DNA from: Lineus longissimus
Taxonomy: Eukaryota; Nemertea; Pilidiophora; Heteronemertea; Lineidae
Assembly (NCBI RefSeq): GCF_910592395.1
Contig: NC_088319.1
Coordinates: forward strand, 8,062,001-8,122,000
DNA length: 60,000 bases
Direction: 5' to 3'
Of this stretch, positions 42,510 to 52,892 are shown in pieces. The position numbers were made by a program, and so were the translations under genes. The notes beneath the pieces are model-generated. The model was not told the DNA's origin, searched no databases, and was given only the letters and a program-made list of their open reading frames with translations. Every line of letters starts with the position of its first letter. The stretch's first letter is position 1.

Positions 42510-43873
42510 GCTTATCAACAGGCTAGCAAAAATTCCCAAAATACCCAGTAAGTTTCATTGGGTAAAAATTGACATTCGCTTGAAATTATTTTGCTGATCA
42601 TTCCATCATCTATAAGAATTGTATTCATTGATTTGTATTCGAGCTGCTTTCGGTTGTTATCGGTTGGTTGCTCTTAAATCCATATTGATTGATAGTTTTG
42701 TTTTGAATTTGATTCTCTGTTTTCACATGCTTCTTTACCTTGTTGTTAAAGCGTCTAGGAGATCAAGTTGTTTCTTGAATTTAGAAGTTTTGATGGTTGT
42801 TTGATGTCGGCCCTATTAAAAATGGTCCATTTCCATGACATCATCTGGTTACTGGGAAAAGTAATAATTCCTATGTGAGAGTTTGCCGTTGAAATAATGA
42901 TGATTCTGATGGTGTTGTTGCATCCTGTTTGGGTCACTGCATGATTGGCATTGTATCTACAGGTATATTGAGATTGCTTCTGTGTTAGAAGTAGCTCATG
43001 AATCTTTGGTATGTTTTGTTTCTTTCTTTTAGATGTGGAGCGTCTCAGAGGAGAGTTTTTATATAAGGCGGTGTCGGTTCTTTCATAAGCTCGGTGGTCC
43101 GATTCTGGTATTTGTACAATATGTCCTCTGTCATTGTTTGGATGAGTATAAATACTCGTCAATGGTTTAAGTCGTTCAATTCAGTTATCAGAGGTCGTCA
43201 ATGCTTGTTGCAAATCGTGGTTTGATGAGTAGGACTTAATTTGTGTTGTGAACAGTTTACATGTATATTGTGTTTTAGTTGTTCAAGATAACATGGGTTG
43301 TCTTGTATGACTGTTTGTATATATATATATTGGTACTTGCTATATGTTGATAAGTCGTATATACCACTAGGTATTTTGAACTCATTACTTTTGATAACAG
43401 TTAAAGGTTTATATGTTGTAGCGCATTGTAGAGCTTAGTGAATGATTGGACTTTTGAGATATTAGTTCACGAAGAAGATGATGATTTTTGCAACATTATA
43501 TGATTAGAATTTCGTGACCATAACATTGATAGTTAACTGCGCTTGTCAAGTACTTTTTATATGCATTTTGGACTATGTAGATTAGAAATGAAGTTTCTCA
43601 TTGACATTTCTAAGATCATTCTAAGGACGTTTTATTTAGAACATTCCGCGAGTACAACCTGCCTGAAGAACATTTATTCAGAGTATTCCGCTAAGTGTCA
43701 TCCGTCTGAAAGACATTCTTATTCAGAGTATATATTCTGCGCGTATGATTCAAATGAGGAGACATTTTATCCGAAGTATTTCACGAAGTTTAAAATAGAC
43801 TTATCGTTCCGATTATTTTGATATAAGGTGATTTCAGGGGAAATCATTTCCGGCTGGGAGGAGGATTTAATCA
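42510..43873. other. Gypsy 3' region, no recognised gene; polypurine tract at 43856-43866
   Basis: No coding motif seen (frames at 42755-43162 minus and 43543-43821 plus are unrecognised). The purine run GGGAGGAGGATTT at about 43856-43868 lies just before the 3' LTR and is a fitting polypurine tract. Confidence 0.4.
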
Positions 43874-44317
43874 TGCTACTTCTGGGGGTACATGATTATA
43901 CCCCCAGGGGCCAGCTTAAGATTAAGAGAACAATTGGCTCTTTATTTATCTTTTGCAATTTGCTACATGTATTGTAAGAACGTTGTTGTTCAGAGGAACA
44001 GGGAGAGGCAAGACGTGTCTGCTTGGCGGTTAGACGTTGATATTCATACACGAGATGTGTGATTAAGGCTCGTGATAGTCAGTTTTCATGCAGAGTTTCG
44101 GAAGGATGATGGATATATCGGATATGATTGGACAGTCCAGCTGGTGAGAGCTTCTTCGTTACAATTATATATATATAGGGCCCTCGCGTATGCATACTCG
44201 TGTCGCGCCGCGCGGACATTATCCTTTCGCGTTAATTATTCATATGTAGTACCTGTGCGCGGTATTTCCAGACTTGAAGGTCCATCTATTCCGGTGATTG
44301 GAAGAACAATGTTTCAA

Positions 44318-45513
44318 CTAGAACTAAGAATTTGCTTGGCAGCAAATTGAATGGTCCCCACTTATTAGGGTTGAGGGAGGTGTGACGATGTACAATGGAA
44401 GTTGTGAGGTAGGGAGGCACCTGGGTAGAAGAGCAAAGAAGGTAGTTGCTTTGTGGGATTAAATCAAGTACTTCTGTATTTTGGAGTTGTCCATAGGACT
44501 AACATAGTAGCAGCATCTGGTTTTCCTCAGAATTGGCTAGTGGTGGTGGTTTTCATGGCAGGCACAGCTGCTTTGGTCCATTTAGGAATAATTGAGTTGT
44601 CATTTGAAAAGGTATGCCGTGTCATGAAAATTAAAGATACAGTCAACCTTGCCAAAGTTGAACTTGCATATGCCGAGATCTGATTAAGTTGAAGCAAATT
44701 TCATGCTTTTCTTTTGAATAATCATCACCCAAGTAGACTTTGTGTAAGTCGAAGAAAAATCTATGGTCCCAATAGGTTCGACTAAGGTGAGGTCTACTGT
44801 ACTACGTTTTGTTTTGAGATGACAATTCAATTAAATCCTTTTTTATACTTTTGATAGAATATGAATAACAAAGATACAAGAGATTACTAGAAATTTGAAA
44901 TTTGCTTGTCAGCAAATTTGATAGCCCCCACGGGCGCACACACTACACGTATGGAGGATTGAAGTCTATTCCGTTTCGCGGATGATCTATTTCCGGACAA
45001 ACACGCTCGCGCTTTCTCAAAATCACACGCTCAATAACATTTAAACAACACCCTAACCTTTTCAGATGGGCAGGATGGATCATCGATAAGCATTTAAGGC
45101 TATTCCTTTATTTTATTCCTACATTCAACCGTCGTTCTTTGCTCAAAATACTCGACAGCTCGTCACTTCGGCAAAGAGATACCGCCGCCATGATGCATGA
45201 GGATATGACGTCACCATTACGGGGCGGAGCTTATATGCTAATGTACGTGTCGTGCCGGAGATTTGAAAGCAAATCAGAAAAAAAAAAGGCGCATAAAAAC
45301 GCTTCAAAGTCATCAAAATTATCCAAATTTCGAAAAGTCTTTGGTGACGATGAATGGTTGGGGTTATGTTTGGTGGTATACGGAAGAAAGATTTTTGGTT
45401 TATTTAGGTGTTTTAGAGAACACTCACAATAATGTTTGTGGGTGAACAGATAGAATAATGTAGAACTTCCAGCAATCTCAATATGGTCCCCAGACTGTTG
45501 GTCTGGGGCCCAT
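44318..45513 (+). mobile_element. Insertion in the 3' LTR: element with covarying end motifs (type E)
   Basis: Its left part carries ATTGAATGGTCCCCACTT (44347) and the right end is the hairpin GGTCCCCAGACTGTTGGTCTGGGGCC followed by CATAA (about 45486-45514). The left TGGTCCCCA is thus the inverted copy of the 3' arm, the same layout as types A-D. A second internal copy of its left end (GAAATTTGCTTGTCAGCAAATTTGATAGCCCCCA) is at 44894. A pogo-like MITE is nested inside. Confidence 0.45.
44640..44799. mobile_element. pogo-like MITE, 160 bp, TA target duplication
   Basis: CAGTCAACCTTGCCAAAGTTG at the left and TTCGACTAAGGTGAGGTCTACTG at the right are imperfect inverted repeats, bounded by TA on both sides (44638-44639, 44800-44801). 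The CAGT(C/A)xACCT start and TA duplication are typical of pogo/Tigger-type mariner MITEs. Confidence 0.55.
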
Positions 45514-45689
45514 AATAATTCAATTAAGTAATAATTTTGTAAATAAGTCATGATTATTAACCTCTTGTATTGATATGTTTTAAAAATGATAGATTCAGAC
45601 AAGAAGTTGTGCGTGTTCCTTTTTTAGAGTGTTTGAACCCCACCACACGTTGAGCTTGAAGGCTAAGTGTGGCTACACAAACTACCACT

Positions 45690-46212
45690 GGCATTTGACT
45701 TGAATTGCTTAACTGATGATTTCGGAAATGCACCATTTCTTTCTTGAATAGCGTTATCAGTCTGCATGCCAGTGTTCAATGATTGCTGGTCCCGTGTGAA
45801 GGATTTACAGTCTTTGTTTGACGGTTCCACTTCCGTGATGCTGGATTTAAACGGGACAGCATCTATATTGAGTACACTATTATCAGATTTCTTGTAACTT
45901 ACTATATTAGGTAATTCCTCAGCACTTTTCTCGACGTTGGTCTTTGCTCTTTTCTCTTTTTCTCCCAAGGAATTCCAACAGCCGCTTCCTATCGCGATCA
46001 CATTTTCGTGCAGATTTCCTTGTCACTGGGAGTGGCTTGATCAGGTTTCCCTGAACATGCTGAACACTCTCTCCAAACGTCTGTATCATACGACTAGATA
46101 TTTTCCACTTGAAAGTAAATATCCATTTATCTCCGGAACCCTGGATTGCCCATGAAGGCTGAGGTATGTGTAGTCCAAGAGAATGTAAAGTGAGCTCCAG
46201 CTCATGGTGCAA
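45690..46212 (-). pseudogene. Retroelement-associated frame of unknown function, frameshifted
   Basis: One frame (46212 downwards) reads LELTLHSLGLHI, SWAIQGSGDKWIFTFKWK, and a basic SARKCDRDRKRLLEFLGRKR; the other frame continues to 45663. The short basic RDRxRLxxFLxxK motif is often seen in accessory frames of invertebrate retroelements; I cannot name the family. A frameshift near 45990 separates the parts. Confidence 0.4.
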
Positions 46213-46297
46213 TTGAACAGTGATTTCAAAACTTTTCGATTGACAGTAGTTATTTGAGACTACGTGTACCCTCCTTTCTTCTTATAAATTGCCAACA

Positions 46298-46699
46298 AAC
46301 GCAAAACGGTATGCACAGGTGGAAAAGGAAGCACTGGCTTCAGCTTGGGCTTGTGACCGGTTCCAAGTCTATCTTCTAGGTATGCGCTTTACTCTAGAAA
46401 CAGATCATAAGCCACTTCTAGCTCTTCTGGGGACGTAGAGTGTCGACGGATTACCCACAAGAGTTCAACGTTTCAAACTGCGTACGATGCGTTACTCGTA
46501 TGACATTGTACATGTTCTGGGAAAAGATTTGTACACTGCTTATGCCTTGTCCAGAGCACCGTTATCTTCGCCATCTACTGCCGAGGTAGAATTGGCACAG
46601 GACGTCAAAGCATACGTTGAAATGATCGGTGAAAACCTACCTGCAACGAAGAAAAGGTTCGAGGAGATACGCCAACAGCAGGCTGTCATCAGGTTGTGA
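46298..46699 (+). pseudogene. Gypsy RNase H fragment from a second element
   Basis: AKRYAQVEKEALASAWACDR, FTLETDHKPLLALL, then a TAG in frame, then RFKLRTMRYSYDIVHVLGKD and ALSRAP. These are the later RNase H motifs of Gypsy elements, different in sequence from the element to the left. The fragment stops at 46699. Nothing else of this element is seen. Confidence 0.75.
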
Positions 46700-47325
46700 A
46701 GTATTGTCAAGATTGATGGTTTGCAGCTACCATCTGACTGAAGGCAAGCGTATCATTATTCAATTTGAATAATTCAGGAGATTCATTCCAAGGAAGGAGT
46801 GGAAATATTCATTCAGGAAAAAAAGTGCTTGTGGTCTTTGCAAAGTGTGTAGAATAATACCAGCATTTACAGTCAGGTTTGCAGCAGCTCTTAGGCTGCA
46901 CATTTTCTTAGGCTTCAGGGGTAGCGAGCATAAAGAGGTTGTAAGTCAGGGCCTAAAGTCGGTCGTAACTCTGGACGTAGGACCAGGTGTAAATATTTTT
47001 AGTCGGTGAGCATAAAGGTTACGGCCCTGATTTAGAAGGAGAGCATAAAAGCGGTCGTAATGATATAACGCTAAGACGGAGGCGCACCTTTGGCGAAACT
47101 ATGAATGGCGCGTTTAATTACCGATTACCTAAGCCTTTCAGAATGGGATGGTAGAATTTTATAATGGTATGAACAAGGTTTAACAATAGATTTAAATTGT
47201 CGTGGCTCTTCATATGGACCAATAATAATGTTTAATGGTGTATGGGCTGCTTATGGGCAATGGTGTCCATCTGCGTTTATATTAGGGGGCATTCTGAATG
47301 CGCCTTGTTCAGGAGACGTTAAAGG

Positions 47326-48043
47326 ATGGCCGAGCGTGGCAAAAGAAAGGCGAATTTTTCACAGGAAGAAAAGCTATGCATTGTGGAAGAATTCGCGAAG
47401 TTCCGCGAGGTATTAACGTCCAGACATTCCAATACAGTTACGAATACCCGGAAGAATCAAATTTGGACGGAAATGACTAACAAAGTGAACGCGCTGAATC
47501 CACGGGCGAAACGAGAAGTAGACGAAGTCCGGAAAAAATGGAAAGACATGCTTTCTGATGCCAAAAAAGAGGTCACAAAAAACAAGAACCCGCCCACTGG
47601 AGGAGGACCAGCAACTCCAATTTCGGATATTTCGATTTTGGATGTCTACGGAGATGATGCTGTATCATTCACAGGCTTAAAGGGCGTTGAGAGCCGCACG
47701 CGCCATACCAAAGCAGCAATACTGCAAAGTCAACCGATGTCAAAGCCTCCTAGATCGGCATCTATTGCTCAGCAGAAAAAGATCACATCACCCTCAACAT
47801 CTCGTTTACCACTGTCAACCCATGGGTCAAGAATGACCATACCGGTGACAACTCGCCCATCAATATCTAACCAAGGACCGAGGATGCAAACGGCTACTAT
47901 ATCTCGTGCACCGACATCGACCTTAAGACCCGGGATCACCACAGCCTTGATCCATTCGTCGGTATCTGCCAAACGACCGAGGATGCCAACGGCTACTCGA
48001 CCTGAGGCACCGGCGGCGACCTCGGCAGCAGACATAATAGAAG
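47326..48043 (+). CDS. Harbinger Myb/SANT-like DNA-binding protein, exon 1
   Basis: From the ATG at 47326 the protein begins MAERGKRKANFSQEEKLCIV and has a tri-helix SANT-type domain over residues 9-85: W-x-E-M-T-x-K-V-N near 46 and EVRKKWKDMLSDAKKEV near 66-82. Then comes a long Ser/Thr/Pro-rich linker with repeated STxRxP-like phrases. In Harbinger transposons this partner protein carries the transposase to the DNA ends. The exon ends GAAG at a GTATGT donor (48044), phase 1. No stop or frameshift is seen. Confidence 0.75.
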
Positions 48044-48480
48044 GTATGTCAGTACAACCAATTTTTGACAACCTCCAATTTTCGACCAAGGCGCGTTTTT
48101 CTTATGTCTGATTAAAAATATTTGATTTTTATGTGGAGATGACATGCACATGAAGGTAGAGCTTTCATGAAATCGAAAATATTTTGATCAACTGGAAAGA
48201 ATAACACCACCTGGTCGAAAATTGGAGGTGGTAGAAAATTGGTGGCATCATCCAATATGTATTTTACAAATTGGAAACAAGACGAAACATTTTCATAGCA
48301 AAAAGTCGACAAAATAATTTTTTGAAAAATTTTCATGCGGCAGTAACATGTTATTAACTCTTTCAATACAATAGGGTAGAAGCAGTATAAAGTTCAGTAA
48401 TAAGTGCTAATCATGTTAGAATGTTATTTTTATCAGCAGCACTTGCATATTTTAGGAAATGTTTCTTATTTTACTTTAAG

Positions 48481-48719
48481 CTACATCAGATGATGGTGCA
48501 GATGAGTCCGCCTTCACCCAAGGCAACCAGTCCCCACACTGCGACTCCAATGGTGATGGAGAAGCCTCATTCAGTTCCTCACATCACTCGGAAGAGGACG
48601 CGTCTGCAACTCCTGCTACCGCCCGCAGGTCCGTACCTTACAGCAAGGTGCTTCAGCTGGAAGAGAAGAAACTAAAGCTGGAAATGGACAAAATGGACAG
48701 AAAGGACATAACAACTTAG
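48481..48719 (+). CDS. Harbinger Myb/SANT-like protein, exon 2
   Basis: An acceptor (TTTTACTTTAAG, AG at 48479-48480) is followed by a frame whose phase fits the donor at 48043. It reads SDDGADESAFTQGNQ, an acid and Ser-rich stretch, then SVPYSKVLQLEEKKLKLEMD, a short coiled coil usual at the end of such proteins, and a TAG at 48717-48719. The joined protein is about 318 residues. Its stop lies 77 bases from the transposase stop on the other strand. Confidence 0.7.
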
Positions 48720-48796
48720 GTTGTAGGGAGAGCTCTGATGTAATTACAAAAGCAGATTTTATGTGCATTTCTGTCAAAATGATAATTAAATGTTAC

Positions 48797-49824
48797 CTAC
48801 GCAAAAACGTTGTCAATGAGCTGTCGCCTTATTTCTTGTCCGTTTTCCTGTCCGTCGTATTCACCATGTATATCTTCCATTTCATCTGGGATTTCATCAT
48901 CAAAATCTGGCAGTCCCTTCCTCATGGCAATGTTGTGCAATACCATAGTTGCAGCGATCACTACGCAGCATCTCTCTGGTGTCATTCGTAGTTTGTTATG
49001 AAGACAATGGAATCGACGTTTCCATATGCCGAATGTGCGCTCGATAACACTACGGGTTCGCTTGTGTGACGTATTGTATTCCTCTCCTTCCGATTTGCTG
49101 CCACATACAGTGGCGTCATCAGCCATTGTCGAAGAGGGTACCCACTGTCTCCGATTAGGAAGCCACTTATCCGTCCAGTTTCGAAGTCGCAGGATATTTC
49201 ACTGTTGGTTAAGATGCGGGAATTGTGGGTACTGCCAGGCCATCGAATCACACCATTCAGAAATATGTTTCCCGAGTCACTTATTGCCTGAGCATTGATA
49301 GAATGTACCCCTTTCCGATTCACATATTCAAATTCATTTTGACTTGGTGCTTGAATGGGGATGTGACTGCAATTGATGGCACCGCATACGTTTGGAAATC
49401 CTGCTATATCAAAAAACGCGGCCTTTATACGCCTCACGCCATCTCCCTCGGGTGGAAAATGAACGTACTCGTCCAATCTGCGTGCCAGAGAGTCCGAAAC
49501 CCGTCTGATCATTCTTGATGCAGTGGTTCGATGTATCCCGAACAAATCTCCTGTGACAAGGTGGTAATTGCCGGTTGCGTAGAATCTCAGTGCCGTAAGC
49601 ATGCACAAAACTGGCGGAATCGAATGGTTTCTGTTAGTTTGACTTTTAATTTCATCCCCTAGCATGTCCATCAGTTCGAAGATGTCTTCCCTCCGAAATC
49701 GAAATCGGTCATAGATCTCGCTATCATCGTACCGTTCGAGTGGATTCGTTCTATCCCTGAAAACCCTCTCACGTCTCATCTGACGACGCCCAAACTCATC
49801 CGCAAGCCGTATAAGTCTGGCCAT
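48797..49824 (-). pseudogene. PIF/Harbinger transposase (DDE_Tnp_4 type), frameshifted, catalytic Asp lost
   Basis: From the ATG at 49824: RVFRDRTNPLERYDD near residue 20, the helix-turn-helix-like HRTTASRMIRRVSDSLA, then NVCGAINCSHIPIQAPS, WPGSTHNSRIL, and FLIGDSGYPLRQWL. The family has GAID-C/G-T-H here: the AAT codon at 49374-49372 makes Asn of the first catalytic Asp, and HNSRI replaces the usual HDSRI. The frame shifts between about 49060 and 49130; the last part (ERTFGIWKRRFHCL with the catalytic Glu, then LHNIAMRKG) is in a second frame that stops at 48797. This transposase is very likely inactive although the partner gene looks whole. Confidence 0.8.
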
Positions 49825-50277
49825 TACGAATTCATAGGCAATTTGATTTCGAGAAGTACATGCATTCCCGTGTATTGTAAATGCGGCCCAAATCGGCGCA
49901 GTTAAACTCTATTCCAAATGCACCTTCTTGTATACGATATGAAAAAAGCTAGTAAATGCTTTTACTTGAATTCGGCTGTACATATGCATTGGTGAACCTC
50001 GTAAAATTCTTAAATAAAAGCATTTACCAGACTTTATTAATATGACCCATCGACTTACGACTGGTCTGAAATGACTTACGCCTCCTACCAAGCAGGCGTA
50101 GAGGTACAACCAGATTTATACCCAGGCGCAGTTTACGCCCACCTTTATGCTCACCATATTAACTCTACGACCTAAGTTCTACGCCTGGCTTAGTCCGGAC
50201 GTAGGCTTACGACCCCTTTATGCTCGCTACCCCAGGTGCACCTGAAACCGCGCTCGCGTTAGTATTCCAAAATTTAG

Positions 50278-50463
50278 CTACCTGATAAAAGTTTCCACAA
50301 GGTTTCCAGACCTTTTTCTGCCCTGGTACCTTGGCTCAAACGCATAGGGAACTAGACCTGCTCGTTCTTCTGCTGATGCACGGTTGTAATCGAAGGATTC
50401 ATCGCTGGACGTCGACGAAGAACCCGAAGAAATCGAAGAACTGTCATCTGATATTCCAAGCAT
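50278..50463 (-). CDS. Candidate first coding exon, Ser-rich protein with PYAFEP motif
   Basis: From the ATG at 50463: MLGISDDSSSISSGSSSTSS, then an acidic patch, ERAGLVPYAFEPRYQGR and a stop at 50278. A donor-like CAG/GTAGCT three codons before the stop (about 50283-50285) could splice it to more sequence. Ser/acid starts followed by P-Y-x-F-E-P are seen in many small invertebrate proteins that come in gene families; I cannot give a function. It begins 45 bases outside the Harbinger end. Confidence 0.35.
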   Translation of the reverse strand: MLGISDDSSSISSGSSSTSSDESFDYNRASAEERAGLVPYAFEPRYQGRKRSGNLVETFIR

Positions 50464-50883
50464 TCGCCATTGTTCGAACAGCTGATTGTCACAATGGCTG
50501 CATCCATGACATCATTAGCTCTCCGTTTGGAGGAGAGACCAGATTAAAATCCATCAAGATGGCGGCATACTTGATTCAAAAATAAGCAATTAAAATCATC
50601 CATTTCACTCATTAAAACGCCACAGTTGTTTTTAAGAATACGCAGTTTACGTAGATGTTAAGGTTGTAACTGTTGGTCGAATGGGGAATTATTCCCATAG
50701 CTTCCCTTTAAGTGGATTTAATAATTGTTCATATTCGAGGATTATTCAAGGAAGCTGTGTCTCATAGTCATCAGTGACAGTGTAAGCACACAGCATGTTA
50801 CATTATTGTATGAACATGTCATTGTTTTCTCATTTCAATTTTATATACTTTCCAACGTAAGCAGATGTCTATAAGCACATGTA
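50464..50883. other. Unassigned, ending in a dispersed repeat
   Basis: No gene seen. CAAGATGGCGGCATACTTGA at 50558 is a YY1-like site. 50797-50883 matches 35114-35200 and is the left half of the repeat split by the pogo-like element. Confidence 0.3.
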
Positions 50884-52263
50884 CAGTAGAACCTCCCTTA
50901 GCGGACACCTCTGCCAGGCGGACACCTCGACATTACGGACACGTCCGGCCAGTCCCGATTTTTTCTAAGTCATTTCCAATAACCTCTGTACGGCGGACAC
51001 TTCTCTACTCGAATTGCGGACAGGGCGATGGCCAATTTTTGGTCCAATTCCCTCCCAATTACGGACAATAGGCAAAAACAATGGTTTCTAAGCCCGACAG
51101 GTGTGATATTTGCGTAATTAATCAACGTAATTACTCCATGGTATTGTGTTTTTGTATCCTAATTAAGCCGCGGCATTTGTTTACTCATCTTTTCAACTTA
51201 TCCCATAGGCCTAAATTAACGGACACCAAAATCAAGATGGCTGCCATGGCGGCCATACTGGTCATCCGATGACGCCGAGTTTCGAAAGCAACGTTCCCCC
51301 AGTATGTACAAATGTACCATCCAAAAATGTAATCAATCTGCTCAATCGTTCTCCGTTAGATTAACGGACACCAAAATCAAGACGGCTGCCATGGCAGCCA
51401 TACTGGTCATCCGATGACACCGAGTTTCGAAAGCAACGTTCCCCCAGTATGTACAAATGTACCATCCAAAAATGTAATCAATCTGCTCAATCGTTCTCCG
51501 TTAAATTAACGGACACCAAAATCAAGATGGCTGCCATGGCGGCCATACTGGTCATCCGATGACGCCGAGTTTCGAAAGCAACGTTCCCCCAGTATGTACA
51601 AATGTACCACCAAAAATGTAATCAATCTGCTCAATCATTCTCCGTTAAATTAACGGACACCAAAATCAAGATGGCTGCCATGGCGGCCATACTGGTCATT
51701 TGATGATGCCGAGTTTCGAAAGCAACATTCCCCCAGTATGTACAAATGTACCATCCAAAAATGTAATCAATCTGCTCAATCGTTCTCCGTTAAATTAACG
51801 GACACCAAAAGTTTGGTCGGGACGGACGTACGGCCCGACGTACGGACGGACGTATGGAAAACCGAAAATATAATGCCTTCGCTTTCGCTAAAGCGGAGGC
51901 ATAAAAATTAATCATCAATCAAAGGTGGCTGATGGACAGAAATTATGGTGTTTTTTCACACATTATTACATGTCAAGGAGATTTTGCTATAAAAGGGGCA
52001 CCTTTTACTAGAGAGATTATTCACTTTCTGAGTTCCAAAGTACCTCACGTCATTCAACGCAACATCACAAGCAAATACCGATCAGCCAACAGGTTTAAAG
52101 TTTCTACGCTAGATGTCGACACAGAGAAAACCAAGACCTGCAAGGCGGGAACTTCAAATCCACCTATCGGACGATTTGGCATAACCTCTCTATTGCGGAC
52201 ACCTCTCTATTGCGGACACCTGGGTCCAGTCCCATGGGTGTCCGCAATAGAGAGGTTGTACTG
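50884..52263. mobile_element. pogo/Tigger-like element with TA target duplication
   Basis: Left end CAGTAGAACCTCCCTTAGCG, right end (complement) CAGTACAACCTCTCTATTGC with GGACACC next in both; each is bounded by TA (50882-50883, 52264-52265). These ends match the pogo/Tigger type. No transposase frame is recognised in the 1.38 kb. The GCGGACAC phrase is repeated near both ends. The flanks join to the same repeat found uninterrupted at 35114-35240, which confirms the insertion. Confidence 0.7.
51214..51907 (+). repeat. Nested element with four 145-bp tandem units and a 3' hairpin (type F)
   Basis: TTAACGGACACCAAAATCAA recurs at about 51216, 51361, 51506, 51650 and 51795 (spacing 144-145 bp). 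Each unit has CAAGATGGCTGCCATGGCGG-CCATAC and CGTTCCCCCAGTATGTACAA. After the array: CGGACGTACGG-rich tract, then the hairpin ATGCCTTCGCTT...AAGCGGAGGCAT (51873-51902) and AAAAA. The architecture is that of types A-E; the matching 5' motif was not found. Confidence 0.7.
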
Positions 52264-52892
52264 TATACGTATAAGTTTTGCTATAAGTTGCGGGTCTCAA
52301 ACTCTCTACCAATCTCTCACCATCGTGGTTTTCTGAGAATTCCAATGCTGAACAAAAATTACTACCGGTACCGTACATGCATCATCATGGTGAAAATTTT
52401 GTGTACAAAATAAACTGTACTGTCACTGTCACTGTCACTGTACATATATGCTTAAAATTTCCAAAATTTCTTGTTTGAAAATAATGTGCTGACTGGTAAA
52501 ACCTTATTCTTAATCTTACCCTGCGATTTGGACCATGGATTTGGACTATAAGTATTTTCATAAGAATGGAAATTGACCACAGTGCCAATGTTGCCACAAG
52601 TATTTGAGGCAAAAACGTGCAGTGTGGTGGCACTGAGGCGGCCACATGTAATCAAGAGAGTGGCAAACTCGCACTGTGATGAAAATTACATTTGTAAGGA
52701 ACCGGATCAGCGCCTCTAGCGTCAAGATAGAGAGAGTGGATGAGGCACTCTAGGGATCATACAGCAATTTCCCTGAAGTTCAGGGGTCCACAAATTTTGT
52801 GGCAACCTCTCCAACCTGGGACTACTCGATAAGAAATTCAAAATGGCTGCATCGTAGCCCCTGGTAACACCCATACGGCCACATACCTGTAC
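52264..52892. other. Right half of split repeat, short microsatellite, otherwise unassigned
   Basis: 52264-52310 completes the dispersed repeat of 35200-35240. (CTGTCA)n of about four units is at 52419-52441. No gene recognised. Confidence 0.35.

Larger units (their letters stand above)
37516..45677 (+). mobile_element. Gypsy-type LTR retrotransposon, decayed, about 8.2 kb
   Basis: Two LTRs in direct orientation (37516-38143 and 43874-45677, the latter split by an insertion) flank, in order, a primer-binding site, gag with CCHC remnant, part of a protease, reverse transcriptase, RNase H, and a partial integrase, the gag-PR-RT-RH-IN order of Gypsy elements. Several stops, frameshifts and deletions interrupt the frames. 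The bases next to the LTRs do not form a clear target duplication. Confidence 0.75.
43874..45677 (+). repeat. 3' LTR of the Gypsy-type element, split by an insertion
   Basis: 43874-44317 matches the first 450 bases of the 5' LTR, and 45514-45677 matches the rest (from AATAATTCAATTAAGTA to GTGTGGCTACA). The 1.2 kb between is an unrelated insertion. Confidence 0.8.
46919..50232. mobile_element. PIF/Harbinger DNA transposon, two genes, 3.3 kb
   Basis: Both ends carry GGGTAGCGAGCATAAAG as inverted repeats (46919-46935 and 50216-50232), with weaker pairing further in (GGTCGTAAG). The three bases CAG flank both ends and may be the target duplication; Harbingers make 3-bp duplications, usually TWA, so this is tentative. 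Subterminal GAGCATAAA motifs recur at each end. Inside, a Myb/SANT gene and a transposase gene point toward each other, the normal two-gene Harbinger plan. Confidence 0.75.

Noticed and set aside
44072-44350. 92-residue frame, also found in slightly different form at 37735-37935
   Set aside because: It is LTR sequence of the Gypsy element, seen in both LTRs; a chance frame, not a gene.
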